A stretch of DNA of 13,562 bases from CAYFHQ01 sp964342805 (GTDB taxonomy: Bacteria; Bacillota; Clostridia; Peptostreptococcales; Acidaminobacteraceae). The notes under the pieces were generated by a model. It made no database searches. It was not told the DNA's origin and worked only from the letters and a program-made list of their open reading frames with translations. Positions 5,848 to 13,054 of the stretch are shown piece by piece; position 1 is the first letter of the stretch; each line of letters opens with the position of its first letter. Both the position numbers and the translations under genes were made by a program. The stretch is taken from the NCBI GenBank assembly GCA_964342805.1, contig CAYFHQ010000101.1, positions 1-13,562 on the forward strand, in the 5' to 3' direction.

Positions 5848-7239
5848 CTAGTCTGCTTTAGAAGAGGAAGTTTCCATGGCGGGCTGTTCTTCCTCCCGTA
5901 TGGTCTTCTCCTGCCATTTACCCGTCCGGTAAATCCCGTACCCGATCAGGGTAATGATCACATTGGACATAACCATGGCATACCAAACTGCATTGGACCC
6001 CAGGTGGGAGAACTGCTTGAGGATCAGGATCATGGGGATTCTCAGGCCCCACAAACGACCAAACTGCATGATCATGGCAGAGGTTGTATGGCCTGACCCC
6101 TGGAAGGTACCCACAAGGATCTGGAAGATCCCGAAGACCGGTAGGGAGGCCGTAATGAGGACCAGATAGTAGGCCCCTTGGGCCAGTACTTCTGGGTCAA
6201 CCGTGAAGACGCCAACCACTTGTTTGGCAAAGTACATGATCACGGCACCACCCAATACAAAGATGGCCGTGGTTAAAATCGAACTAAAGCGGACCGCTTG
6301 TTTGGCCCGGTCGGGGTTGCCTGCACCCAGGTTTTGGCCAACAATCGTGGCCAGGGCGGCGCCGACCCCCATGGCTGGCATCATGACCAGGCTGGAAATC
6401 CGGTTACCGATAGCAAAGGCTGCCAGGGTTGTCACCCCAAAGCTCTTAATGAAGGCATTCATGACAATGAAGCCAACGGAAGAGGTGGACTGGCCAATAC
6501 TGGCCGGAGCCCCAATGCGAATAAGGTCGGTTAGCATGTCCTTGCGCAGCTTGAGGTCGTCAAGTCGCAACCTAAAGGACTGACCCGGTGCAAAGAGGGT
6601 GGAAATGGCATAAATGCCGAAAACGCCCCTTGCCAGTACCGTGGCATAGGCTGCCCCCTTGAGTCCCATACCCAGGGTGAACATGAATAGGGGATCAAGA
6701 ATAATGTTGGACACCACCGAAAGGCCACCAATAATCATGGGCCGCATGGTGTCGCCCAGGCCCGTTTTAATGGCATTATAGGCAAACATGACATACATGG
6801 TTGGCATGCCAATGAACAATATACTTAAGAAGGTGTAGGCGTGGTCGTAGAGTTCCCCGGCCCCCATGGCTCGAAGGATCAAGGGAGAAACCAAATAACC
6901 TAGAAAACCCAGAACCACTGAAAGCAGTAGGGAAAAGCTCAAGAGAGCCCCTGCCGTCTTTCGGGCTGTTTCCTGGTCCCCCGATCCAATGTGCTGGGAG
7001 ATCAGGCTGGTCCCGGCCACGTTGAGGCCAATACCAAAGGCCATCATTAGGAAAATGACGGGCCAAATGAAGGACACAGCGGCCACTTCCAAGGTACCCA
7101 GGAGACTGACAAAATACGTATCCGCCAAATTATAAAGGGTCTGTATGAAGTTGTTGAGCATGACAGGTCCAGACAAGGTGAGGATCACCCGCATCATGGG
7201 GCCATGCAAAATGAGTTGTCTTCTTTTCGAATAATCCAT
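5848..7239 (-). CDS. MATE-family multidrug/solute exporter
   Basis: MATE transporters export cationic drugs and metabolites in exchange for Na+ or H+. This 463-aa protein has the usual family length and about 12 hydrophobic segments. Diagnostic stretches include LSGPVMLNNFIQTLYNLADT at about residues 22-41, the first-helix signature, and the pseudo-repeated second-half block beginning IRIGAPASIGQSTSSVGF. The glycine-rich VGQNLGAGNPDRAKQAVRFS loop is also typical. The C-terminus is hydrophilic and Glu/Ser-rich. The ATG at 7239-7237 fits the expected N-terminus, but no ribosome binding site precedes it. A good promoter lies so close (7246-7274) that the predicted +1 is the A of the ATG. The substrate cannot be told. 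The gene converges with the 4478 gene and diverges from the cupin gene. Confidence 0.95.
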   Translation of the reverse strand: MDYSKRRQLILHGPMMRVILTLSGPVMLNNFIQTLYNLADTYFVSLLGTLEVAAVSFIWPVIFLMMAFGIGLNVAGTSLISQHIGSGDQETARKTAGALLSFSLLLSVVLGFLGYLVSPLILRAMGAGELYDHAYTFLSILFIGMPTMYVMFAYNAIKTGLGDTMRPMIIGGLSVVSNIILDPLFMFTLGMGLKGAAYATVLARGVFGIYAISTLFAPGQSFRLRLDDLKLRKDMLTDLIRIGAPASIGQSTSSVGFIVMNAFIKSFGVTTLAAFAIGNRISSLVMMPAMGVGAALATIVGQNLGAGNPDRAKQAVRFSSILTTAIFVLGGAVIMYFAKQVVGVFTVDPEVLAQGAYYLVLITASLPVFGIFQILVGTFQGSGHTTSAMIMQFGRLWGLRIPMILILKQFSHLGSNAVWYAMVMSNVIITLIGYGIYRTGKWQEKTIREEEQPAMETSSSKAD

Positions 7240-7245
7240 ATGACC

Positions 7246-7274
7246 AGTATAGCAGGTGAATATTAGGGGGTCAA
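7246..7274 (-). promoter_or_regulatory. Sigma-A-type promoter of the MATE gene (predicted leaderless transcript)
   Basis: On the minus strand TTGACC (7274-7269) is followed after exactly 17 bases by TATACT (7251-7246), preceded by TGC as an extended -10. Counting seven bases from the -10 places +1 at 7239, the A of the start codon. Promoter quality is good; the leaderless start is a prediction. Confidence 0.7.
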
Positions 7275-7341
7275 ATAATTAGGGTATCGAAATAAATATT
7301 TTGTAGGACCCCTCCCGGTGGTATTTGGGCTAAAAATGGGG

Positions 7342-7347
7342 TACAAT
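7342..7347 (+). promoter_or_regulatory. Candidate -10 element for the cupin operon
   Basis: TACAAT lies 35 bases before the cupin start codon in the divergent intergenic region. No good -35 is visible at the normal distance, so this is tentative. Confidence 0.3.
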
Positions 7348-7381
7348 GGCTAATAGCCAAGAAGTATATAAGGAGGTTCAC

Positions 7382-7729
7382 ATGCCATTAGGACATGAAA
7401 GAGATATTATGGGTAGCGTCGTAGACCACCCTGAAGTAAAAGACGCAGTAATGAAAGTGTTGGTTTCCCCAAAAGAAGGTTGGGAAGACAATGTACTTCG
7501 CGTGTTTGAACTGGAGCCAGGTGGCCACACACCCAAGCACACCCACGACTGGCCCCACATTAATTACATTATTGAAGGAGAGGGTACCCTCTTTTTAAAT
7601 GGTAAGGAAAACAAGATCGAAGCGGGTTCTTATGCCTATGTGCCCAACAACGAACTCCACCAGTTCCGCAACACAGGTAACACAAAGCTTCGTTTCATTT
7701 GTATTGTTCCCCTGGAAGGTCACAAATAA
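7382..7729 (+). CDS. Small single-domain cupin protein
   Basis: This 115-aa protein is a single cupin barrel, a fold used by small-molecule binding proteins, isomerases and dioxygenases. Cupin motif 1 is at residues 48-68: H49, H53, H55 and H59, with the PGGHTPKHTH cluster, followed by IIEGEG. Motif 2 is at about 82-96 (GSYAYVPNNELHQF, with H93). The His set supports metal binding; the usual motif-1 Glu is less clear. I chose the ATG at 7382 because a perfect AAGGAGG (7370-7376) precedes it; a longer reading from 7346 has no such site and lies over the putative -10. Its TAA overlaps the ATG of the next gene (TAATG), so the two are a translationally coupled pair. The role is unknown; a sensor or accessory protein for the methyltransferase is possible. 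Confidence 0.88.
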   Translation: MPLGHERDIMGSVVDHPEVKDAVMKVLVSPKEGWEDNVLRVFELEPGGHTPKHTHDWPHINYIIEGEGTLFLNGKENKIEAGSYAYVPNNELHQFRNTGNTKLRFICIVPLEGHK

Positions 7730-8403
7730 TGGCGGACCGATACGAAGACTTACGCTACTACTGGAATGAGGTCTTTTCCCATGCTCCAGCCTACACGGTG
7801 GACGCCAAACTCCCTTATCCGGAGCTTGTTGAAGGGGTCCGCTGGTTGGGTGAGGAAGCCAACTATGTGGTGGACTTTGGATGCGGCACAGGCAAGGCCC
7901 TATTCGCCTCCATGAAGTATGGGGTCAAGCGAGGCCTGGGGATCGATATCTCCGACAAGGCTGTGGCCCTGGCCACTGAAGCTGTTGACAAGTCCCCATG
8001 GGAGTCAGACAAGTGTCGCTTTGTCCAAGGCGGTGTGGACGCCCTAGCTAACCTAGAGGACGGGTCTGTGGACGGAATGATCCTCTTCAACATTCTAGAC
8101 AACCTCCACCCGGAGGACGGCCTCAAACTCATTGCCGAGACAGGCCGTGTCCTGAAAAAGGGCGGAGCCCTCTTGCTCAAGCTCAACCCGGTCTTTGAAG
8201 ACGAGGTCTTCACCCAGGACCCAGACTTTACCCCTGTGGCAGACAACTGCTGGCAGGAGGAGTCCGGACTTTTGTTCTGGAACCTGGACCTGGACCAGTT
8301 GGACGACCTACTGGAACCCTACTTCACAGCCGTAAAGGGTTTCGACGTGGAAATGGCTGATTTTGAGACGGTCAACCGTCTGTACATGTTAAAAAGGAAG
8401 TAA
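7729..8403 (+). CDS. Class I SAM-dependent methyltransferase
   Basis: This 224-aa protein should transfer a methyl group from S-adenosylmethionine to an unknown acceptor. The SAM-binding fold is recognisable: motif I VVDFGCGTGKAL at residues 47-58, the acidic residue after strand 2 in GLGIDIS (69-75), a motif near 101-117 (GGVDALANLEDGSVDG), FNILDNLHPEDG at 120-131, and VLKKGGALLLKL at 141-152. The N-terminal 40 residues and the C-terminal 70, including the Trp-containing LLFWNLDLDQLDDLL segment, probably shape the acceptor site. The ATG at 7729 overlaps the cupin stop codon and has GGAAGG about ten bases upstream inside the cupin gene. An earlier TTG at 7699 has less support. A terminator follows directly, so the operon seems to be just these two genes. 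Confidence 0.9.
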   Translation: MADRYEDLRYYWNEVFSHAPAYTVDAKLPYPELVEGVRWLGEEANYVVDFGCGTGKALFASMKYGVKRGLGIDISDKAVALATEAVDKSPWESDKCRFVQGGVDALANLEDGSVDGMILFNILDNLHPEDGLKLIAETGRVLKKGGALLLKLNPVFEDEVFTQDPDFTPVADNCWQEESGLLFWNLDLDQLDDLLEPYFTAVKGFDVEMADFETVNRLYMLKRK

Positions 8404-8408
8404 ACCAT

Positions 8409-8440
8409 CAGCCAGCTGTTAACCAATAGCTGGCTGTTTC
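8409..8440 (+). terminator. Intrinsic terminator of the cupin-methyltransferase operon
   Basis: CAGCCAGCT (8409-8417) and AGCTGGCTG (8428-8436) form a perfect 9-bp stem with a 10-base loop, followed by a short T-rich tail (TTTCTGTAT). The tail is weak. Confidence 0.72.
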
Positions 8441-8463
8441 TGTATAAAAAAGGGGGAGATGCG

Positions 8464-9987
8464 GTGAACCGTTACGCTATTATTGACCTGGGCTCCAACT
8501 CGGTGCGCATGAATATTGTCCATATTGAGGAAGACGGGTATTACTACCTGCTGGACCAGGCCAAGGAAATGGTCCGGCTTTCTGAAGGTCTTGAAGAGTC
8601 TGGCCGCCTGCAGGAGGCACCCATCCAGCGGACCATCAATACCCTCAAACTCTTTGCCAAGCTCATTGACGCCTACGGGGTGACCCAGGTCTATGCCCTG
8701 GCCACTGCAGCCGTTCGGTCTGCCAGCAACCGACAGGACTTTCTTGACCGGTCCAAGGGGGAAACCGGCTTTGACTTCACAGTCCTAACGGGCCAAGAAG
8801 AGGCCTACTATGACTACCTGGGTGTGGTCAATACCATTGATATAGAAGAAGGGATTCTCATTGATATCGGCGGTGGGTCCACGGAGTTGGTCCATGTGGA
8901 AAACCGCAAGGTGGTCAATGCCATTAGTATGCCCTTTGGGTCGGTTATTCTGTCTGAGCAGTTTCCCCAAGACGTGAAGGGTAATACTAAGAAGGCCAAG
9001 GCCTTTGTCAATGACCAGTTAGACCAGGTGGACTGGCTGGAGGGCCTGAGAGACCTGCCCATAATTGGTTTGGGAGGGGTGGTCCGGACCATCGCCAAGG
9101 TCAACCGTAACCTCATGGGTTTTCCCATAATGACCCTCCACAATTACAGGCTGAATGAAGAGGAACTCAAGGGCTTTTTTGCCCATATTGCAGACTCAAC
9201 CATACCCCAGTTACGCAAGACCCCGGGGATCAATGCCAAGCGGGCGGACATTATTAAAAGAGGGATTCTTCCCCTGGAGCTTTTGGTGGACCGGATTGGG
9301 GCCAAGCAAGTGGTGATCAGCGGGAATGGTCTACGGGACGGTTGGTTTTATGAGAAGTTCCTGGACAGTGTGGGGGCACCCCCTATCATCCAGGACGTCT
9401 TGGACCATAGTATTGAAAACCTGGCTAAACGCTATACCTTTAATAAGCACCATGCCCTCCATGTGAGAAAACTCAGTTTGGCCCTCTTTGACTTACTGGG
9501 CCCCCTCCATGATTTCAGTGGCGACGAGCGGAAGTTGGTCTATGTGGCCAGCTACCTCCATGACATTGGCATGCATGTGGAGTACTTTAACCACCATATG
9601 CATGGGTTCTACCTGACCCTCCACTCTAGGATCAATGGCCTGACCAATACGGAGTTGGTATCAGCGGCCATGTTGGTGGGCATGCACCGGTTTGACAAGC
9701 TACGGATTGATCCCACGGACTATGAGCTGGTTGTGGACAAGAAGGCAGTTAAACGACTCAAGGACCTATCCCTATTTATTGCCCTCAGTGAAAAACTAGA
9801 CAGGAGTGAATCGGGTGTCATAGAGGACGTACAAGTGGAATTCCATGGGGACGCGGTGGTTGTAGGCTTGTACGCATCGGCTGAACCGGCCCTGGAGATC
9901 AGTGCTGCCATGGAATATGCAGACAAGTTTGGGTCAATCTTTGGTAAAAAGTTAATTATTCGTTATGAAGGCCAAAAACGGTTATGA
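8464..9987 (+). CDS. ppx: Ppx/GppA family exopolyphosphatase / pppGpp phosphatase
   Basis: Ppx/GppA enzymes cut phosphate from polyphosphate ends or convert pppGpp to ppGpp, linking phosphate storage to the stringent response. The 507-aa length matches full-size members with a C-terminal HD domain. The ASKHA ATPase-like core shows phosphate-1 IDLGSNSVRM (7-16), the catalytic glutamate region GQEEAYYDYLGV (110-121), phosphate-2 DIGGGSTEL (134-142), IIGLGGVVRTI (200-210) and SGNGLRDG (286-293). The C-terminal HD-like domain (about 325-505) has H366-D367 in YLHDIGM and further His residues at 377-382 and 408. The start is GTG at 8464, chosen for the GGGGGAG site seven bases upstream. No polyphosphate kinase gene is in the window. 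The sequence does not settle whether polyphosphate or pppGpp is the main substrate. Confidence 0.92.
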   Translation: MNRYAIIDLGSNSVRMNIVHIEEDGYYYLLDQAKEMVRLSEGLEESGRLQEAPIQRTINTLKLFAKLIDAYGVTQVYALATAAVRSASNRQDFLDRSKGETGFDFTVLTGQEEAYYDYLGVVNTIDIEEGILIDIGGGSTELVHVENRKVVNAISMPFGSVILSEQFPQDVKGNTKKAKAFVNDQLDQVDWLEGLRDLPIIGLGGVVRTIAKVNRNLMGFPIMTLHNYRLNEEELKGFFAHIADSTIPQLRKTPGINAKRADIIKRGILPLELLVDRIGAKQVVISGNGLRDGWFYEKFLDSVGAPPIIQDVLDHSIENLAKRYTFNKHHALHVRKLSLALFDLLGPLHDFSGDERKLVYVASYLHDIGMHVEYFNHHMHGFYLTLHSRINGLTNTELVSAAMLVGMHRFDKLRIDPTDYELVVDKKAVKRLKDLSLFIALSEKLDRSESGVIEDVQVEFHGDAVVVGLYASAEPALEISAAMEYADKFGSIFGKKLIIRYEGQKRL

Positions 9988-10081
9988 CCCCTTGACGAAG
10001 GATATCGGGTTATGTTAACCTAAACCCTGCTTTTAGAATCTCATAATGGACGATGAGTGGATGAAAAGAGTAGGAGAGAAC

Positions 10082-10576
10082 ATGAGAAATGAAAATGTGA
10101 AGTGGTTGGCCATCAATGCCATGGTTGCAGCGGTTTACGCTGTGTGGACCATTGCCCTGGCGCCAATCAGTTATGGAAATATTCAGTTTAGACTGTCTGA
10201 AATGATGGTCCTGCTGGCCTTTGTGAATCGGAAGTACATTCCAGGCCTTGTCATTGGCTGCTTCCTGGCCAATATGCTAAGTCCTATTGGTTACCTGGAC
10301 GTGATCTTTGGTACCCTGGCCACTTGGCTGGCTGTGGAGCTGGTAGCGAGAACCAAGAACATTTGGATCGCCTCCCTGTGGCCAACCCTTGTGAATGCCA
10401 TTGTGATTGGTATTCTACTAAATGTACAAGCGGACATTCCCCTATGGATTGCCATGGCGGAAGTGGGCTTTGGTGAGTTTGTGGTTGTAACAGTAGTGGG
10501 CGTGGCCCTCTTTAAGGGTGTCATTCTAAAGCACAGCAAAATTCGCCCCTTGGTGACCAACTTAAAAGCTGATTAG
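10082..10576 (+). CDS. queT: QueT family queuosine-precursor transporter (ECF S component)
   Basis: QueT is the substrate-binding membrane subunit of an ECF transporter believed to import a queuosine precursor such as preQ1. The 164-aa protein fits the family length and has about five to six hydrophobic segments. The family signature is clear: YGNIQFRLSEMM at about residues 28-39, followed by RKYIPGLVIGCFLANMLSP and LDVIFGTLATWLAVEL. I chose the ATG at 10082, preceded by AGGAGAG (10072-10078), over an upstream ATG at 10046 with no ribosome binding site. It sits 94 bases after ppx, and a very strong terminator follows. No recognisable preQ1 riboswitch precedes it. The energising ECF subunits are not in the window. 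Confidence 0.92.
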   Translation: MRNENVKWLAINAMVAAVYAVWTIALAPISYGNIQFRLSEMMVLLAFVNRKYIPGLVIGCFLANMLSPIGYLDVIFGTLATWLAVELVARTKNIWIASLWPTLVNAIVIGILLNVQADIPLWIAMAEVGFGEFVVVTVVGVALFKGVILKHSKIRPLVTNLKAD

Positions 10577-10586
10577 ATAGGTGTTA

Positions 10587-10593
10587 TTCGACA
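10587..10593 (-). promoter_or_regulatory. Spo0A-box-like heptamer (reverse)
   Basis: TTCGACA is the exact reverse complement of the 0A-box core TGTCGAA. It lies just before the queT terminator stem, about 80 bases upstream of the -35 of the sensor gene. It is the most distant of three exact matches in 143 bases. Confidence 0.35.
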
Positions 10594-10597
10594 ATTG

Positions 10598-10643
10598 AAT
10601 GACGATAAGTACAATTTAATCTGTACTTATCGTCATTTTTTTT
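10598..10643 (+). terminator. Strong intrinsic terminator after queT
   Basis: AATGACGATAAGTACA (10598-10613) pairs perfectly over 16 bp with 10622-10637, with an 8-base loop, and the T-run extends to 10643. It isolates queT from the sensor gene. Being nearly symmetrical, with few A's on the left, it acts mainly on the plus strand. Confidence 0.95.
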
Positions 10644-10669
10644 GCGGTTTTGTGGAATTGACTGGCCAT

Positions 10670-10698
10670 TTGTCAAGAAATGTCGAATTAGATATAAT
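10670..10698 (+). promoter_or_regulatory. Sigma-A-type promoter of the Cache-domain sensor gene
   Basis: TTGTCA (10670-10675) and a perfect TATAAT (10693-10698) are spaced by 17 bases. The predicted start is near 10705, leaving a leader of about 93 bases. An exact Spo0A-box heptamer lies in the spacer and another lies just downstream of +1. Confidence 0.82.
10681..10687 (+). promoter_or_regulatory. Spo0A-box-like heptamer within the promoter spacer
   Basis: TGTCGAA lies between the -35 and -10 hexamers. A bound regulator there would be expected to compete with RNA polymerase. Confidence 0.5.
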
Positions 10699-10722
10699 TA
10701 AACCTAACAAAGTACAATAAAT

Positions 10723-10729
10723 TTCGACA
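10723..10729 (-). promoter_or_regulatory. Spo0A-box-like heptamer downstream of the transcription start
   Basis: TTCGACA is an exact reverse 0A core at about +19 to +25. A one-mismatch copy (TTCGACG, 10777-10783) follows near the ribosome binding site. Boxes downstream of +1 are known from Spo0A-repressed promoters such as abrB. Confidence 0.5.
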
Positions 10730-10797
10730 TTGGTAGTTTGTCACGTTGTTTCGTCGGGTAACAAAGAGGGGACTGTTTCGACGAGGGGGACAAAACA

Positions 10798-12780
10798 ATG
10801 GGTGGTAGGATTAAAATAGGCACTGCTTTTACAGTGGTGACACTGGTTGCCGTGCTTGCTTTTTCAGCGATATTTGTAACCCTGGGGCTGTATCATAGTC
10901 GCAGGGCATTTGTGCGTGATCGACAGGACATTTATAGCCGAGGGATTGAAAGTGAAAAGGCCAGTATCCAGTCCACCAACCAGCAAGTCCATAATTATAT
11001 ATCTGTGATTGCTGCCGAGGCAGAGGACCACCTGAAAGCTGAAGCCAAACAAAGAGTGGACGAAGGTTGGAGAACGGCCAAACACCTCTATAACCATAAT
11101 TTTATGACCATGACCAAGGAACAAATCGAGGACCTCATTCGAGAAGCCCTAAGGCCCATCCGGTTTGACAATGGTGAAGGCTACTATTATATGGACCGTT
11201 TTAATGGGGACGTGATCCTTTATCCCACCAAGCCGGAGCTGGAAGGGACCAATGCACTGGGTCTCCAGGACGACTATGGCAACTTCGTCATTCGGGACGA
11301 AATCAATATCGCCCAGAACCATGGCCAGGGCTTTGTCAATGGCTACTGGGAGAGTCCAACCCAAAAAGGCGAGTCGGGTTTAAAGATTAGTTATGTCCGT
11401 GAGGTCCAGCCCTTTGATTTTTACATCGGGTCAGGCCTTTACGTCCAAAGTTATACAGACAAACTGCAGGCCGAGACCCTCAGCCACCTTTCGGACTTTC
11501 TTGAGGCCTCACCTGCTGGTATAAGAGCCTATATATATGATGGACAAGGACAATTACTACTTGCCAAAGACCCCCAAGGTGTGGGTCCAAAGAGTGTGGT
11601 TAAGGACGCCATGACCATCGCTCATAAATCGGAAAATGGTTCCTTTTTAACCTACGCACTGGGCCGTCCAGACGACGAACTGGGGGAGTGGGAGTATTCC
11701 GGTTACGGTTTTGCCCAACTCATAAAGGAACGGGACTGGATGGTCCTGGTGGAGTCAGACCTGGACGCTGTTATGCCCAAGTTGGAGGACAATGTTATTC
11801 AATATGAATACAATGTCCGTGTTGTCACAGAGCAATCCATATTCTTTGTAGGAGTCATGCTGATTATTGCATTTGTGGCCCTCTACTTTATTCGCGTGAA
11901 TATCAGAAAGAGTTTCCACTACATGCACAAGGTGGTGGACGCCAATCCGACAGACCTAGTTCTTCCTTACTCAGAAATAAACGAACTGGCGGACCATATT
12001 CGGGCTTCCCAGACCAGTGACCAAGAGGAAAAGGTTTTCGAAGATCCATTTGAAGCCCATAAACCAGGCAGGTACAATCACACGGTACTCCCCATGGAGA
12101 CCCAGTGGTTGGATCATAGTTTGCAATCGGCTGAGTTATTGGTGTCTGACCTGATCTTGGCCTATAAGGGACGCTTACACCGAACGCCAAATCACAAGGA
12201 CACAGTTTTTTATGAGGCTACCCTAGAACGGTTACAGAGGGTACACAGTATTGTCACTGGCAAACTGCGAACGGAAGAAGTCTTGCTGGACACCTATGAG
12301 GCAAAGGCGACACATATACTGTTGGAGTCGACCATTCAAGACGCCTTCCACATGGTAACTTCTGAGTATGACCAAGCGCCACAACTACGGCTTCACTGCG
12401 ACGAACGCTTCCAGGTTTTTGCTGACGAATTGGTCATTACCCAGGTACTGACCCACTTGTTGGCCTATTCCATGGAGTGTTCCTTGAAGGATGTGAACCA
12501 GGGGGAGGTATTAATTGAAGTCATGTATGACGACGATTGGTACCGGATTGTTTACCGGGACAATGGCGTGGGCATACCAGCCGCAGTCCATGAACAGATC
12601 CTAGAAGGGGATGGCCTCATCCAAGGGTCACCATGCCCCTTTGCCGGCGGCTTGATGACTGCCAAGGGTTTGGTAGTAGAACGTTTACAAGGGTCTTTAA
12701 ATGTCATTGCCCAGGAAGAAGGGGCCCACTTCTGTGTGGACCTTCCCCGACAAAAAGAGGGGAGCCAATTGATTGGCTAG
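10798..12780 (+). CDS. Membrane sensor with extracellular Cache domains and a degenerate histidine-kinase core
   Basis: This 660-aa protein has a TM helix at about residues 9-31, an extracellular sensor region (32-345) and a second TM helix at about 347-366. The sensor contains a Cache-type signature (GEGYYYMDRFNGDVILYPTK, 126-145, then GNFVIRDEI) and a second, looser repeat. Cache domains bind small ligands such as carboxylates or amino acids. The cytoplasmic part resembles a histidine kinase: a helical region at 440-500 and a HATPase_c-like domain at 507-650 with an intact G1 box DNGVGIP (588-594). The N box is degenerate (THLLAYSME, Tyr557 in place of the essential Asn). The G2 box keeps little of GxGxGL (FAGGLMTAKG). 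No clear phospho-acceptor H box is seen; LHRTPN at 460-465 is only a remnant-like match. It may be a pseudokinase, phosphatase or diverged kinase. No response regulator is adjacent. The ATG follows GAGGGGGA. The promoter carries Spo0A-box-like sites, which suggests a link to sporulation control. Confidence 0.85.
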   Translation: MGGRIKIGTAFTVVTLVAVLAFSAIFVTLGLYHSRRAFVRDRQDIYSRGIESEKASIQSTNQQVHNYISVIAAEAEDHLKAEAKQRVDEGWRTAKHLYNHNFMTMTKEQIEDLIREALRPIRFDNGEGYYYMDRFNGDVILYPTKPELEGTNALGLQDDYGNFVIRDEINIAQNHGQGFVNGYWESPTQKGESGLKISYVREVQPFDFYIGSGLYVQSYTDKLQAETLSHLSDFLEASPAGIRAYIYDGQGQLLLAKDPQGVGPKSVVKDAMTIAHKSENGSFLTYALGRPDDELGEWEYSGYGFAQLIKERDWMVLVESDLDAVMPKLEDNVIQYEYNVRVVTEQSIFFVGVMLIIAFVALYFIRVNIRKSFHYMHKVVDANPTDLVLPYSEINELADHIRASQTSDQEEKVFEDPFEAHKPGRYNHTVLPMETQWLDHSLQSAELLVSDLILAYKGRLHRTPNHKDTVFYEATLERLQRVHSIVTGKLRTEEVLLDTYEAKATHILLESTIQDAFHMVTSEYDQAPQLRLHCDERFQVFADELVITQVLTHLLAYSMECSLKDVNQGEVLIEVMYDDDWYRIVYRDNGVGIPAAVHEQILEGDGLIQGSPCPFAGGLMTAKGLVVERLQGSLNVIAQEEGAHFCVDLPRQKEGSQLIG

Positions 12781-12798
12781 GAATTCCGAGTAATTAGG

Positions 12799-12827
12799 TT
12801 GACAATGATTTTGGATCGTGCTAGAAT
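12799..12827 (+). promoter_or_regulatory. Sigma-A-type promoter of ribU
   Basis: A perfect TTGACA (12799-12804) is followed after 17 bases by TAGAAT (12822-12827). The predicted start near 12834 is about 16 bases upstream of the riboswitch. Confidence 0.88.
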
Positions 12828-12849
12828 TTTAACGAAAATAAAAGCAAAT

Positions 12850-12955
12850 TTCTTCAGGGCAGGGTGAAATTCCCGACCGGCGGTAAAGTCCGCGAACCGA
12901 GAGGTTGATCCGGTGTAATTCCGGAACCGACAGTATAGTCTGGATGAGAGAAGAA
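12850..12955 (+). ncRNA. FMN riboswitch (RFN element)
   Basis: The conserved core blocks occur in order: P1 arm TTCTTC (12850-12855), AGGGCAGGGTGAAATTCCCG, ACCGGCGGTA, CCGCGA, the variable hairpin arm, CGGTGTAATTCCGGAACCGA, CAGTATAGTCTGGATGAGAG, and the closing arm GAAGAA (12950-12955). RFN elements bind FMN and turn off riboflavin synthesis or uptake genes. The downstream terminator and RibU gene fit this. Confidence 0.97.
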
Positions 12956-12987
12956 GTATGCAATCCGTACCGGATTCTGTATACACT

Positions 12988-13020
12988 ACCCCTGGAGCAC
13001 TTGCTTCGGGGGTTTTCTAT
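12988..13020 (+). terminator. Expression-platform terminator of the FMN riboswitch
   Basis: ACCCC-T-GGAGC (12988-12998) pairs with GCTTC-G-GGGGT (13003-13013), an 11-bp stem with two G-U pairs and a 4-base loop, followed by a T-rich tail (TTTTCTATTT). Upstream, ACCGGATTCTG (12969-12979) can pair with CAGAATCGGT (13031-13040), leaving one bulged base. That pairing encloses the terminator and may be part of the alternative fold. Confidence 0.82.
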
Positions 13021-13037
13021 TTGCCCGGAGCAGAATC

Positions 13038-13052
13038 GGTTAGGAGGTAACC
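13038..13052 (+). promoter_or_regulatory. Small hairpin presenting the ribU ribosome binding site
   Basis: GGTTA (13038-13042) and TAACC (13048-13052) flank GGAGG exactly, so the ribosome binding site would sit in a 5-base loop three bases before the ATG codon's upstream sequence. It overlaps the proposed alternative pairing by three bases (13038-13040). Confidence 0.4.
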
Positions 13053-13054
13053 AT

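Noticed and set aside
5755..6096. Plus-strand open frame of 113 codons starting at the terminator
   Set aside because: It begins inside the bidirectional terminator, has no ribosome binding site and is antisense to the MATE gene's 3' end.
6203..6583. Plus-strand open frame of 126 codons inside the MATE gene
   Set aside because: Its composition is that of an antisense shadow of membrane codons, and the MATE reading on the other strand is unmistakable.
7282..7290. TATCGAA as a further Spo0A box near the MATE promoter
   Set aside because: It has one mismatch in a 7-base core and is alone, so chance is likely.
9988..10081. Possible preQ1 riboswitch before queT (GGGTT...AACCC stem at 10007-10026)
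   Set aside because: The tail after the stem is not A-rich and the pseudoknot pairing expected of class I does not fit; class II and III consensus features were not found either.
10046..10081. Longer queT start at 10046
   Set aside because: There is no ribosome binding site before it, whereas AGGAGAG is well placed before the ATG at 10082, and the shorter product fits the family.
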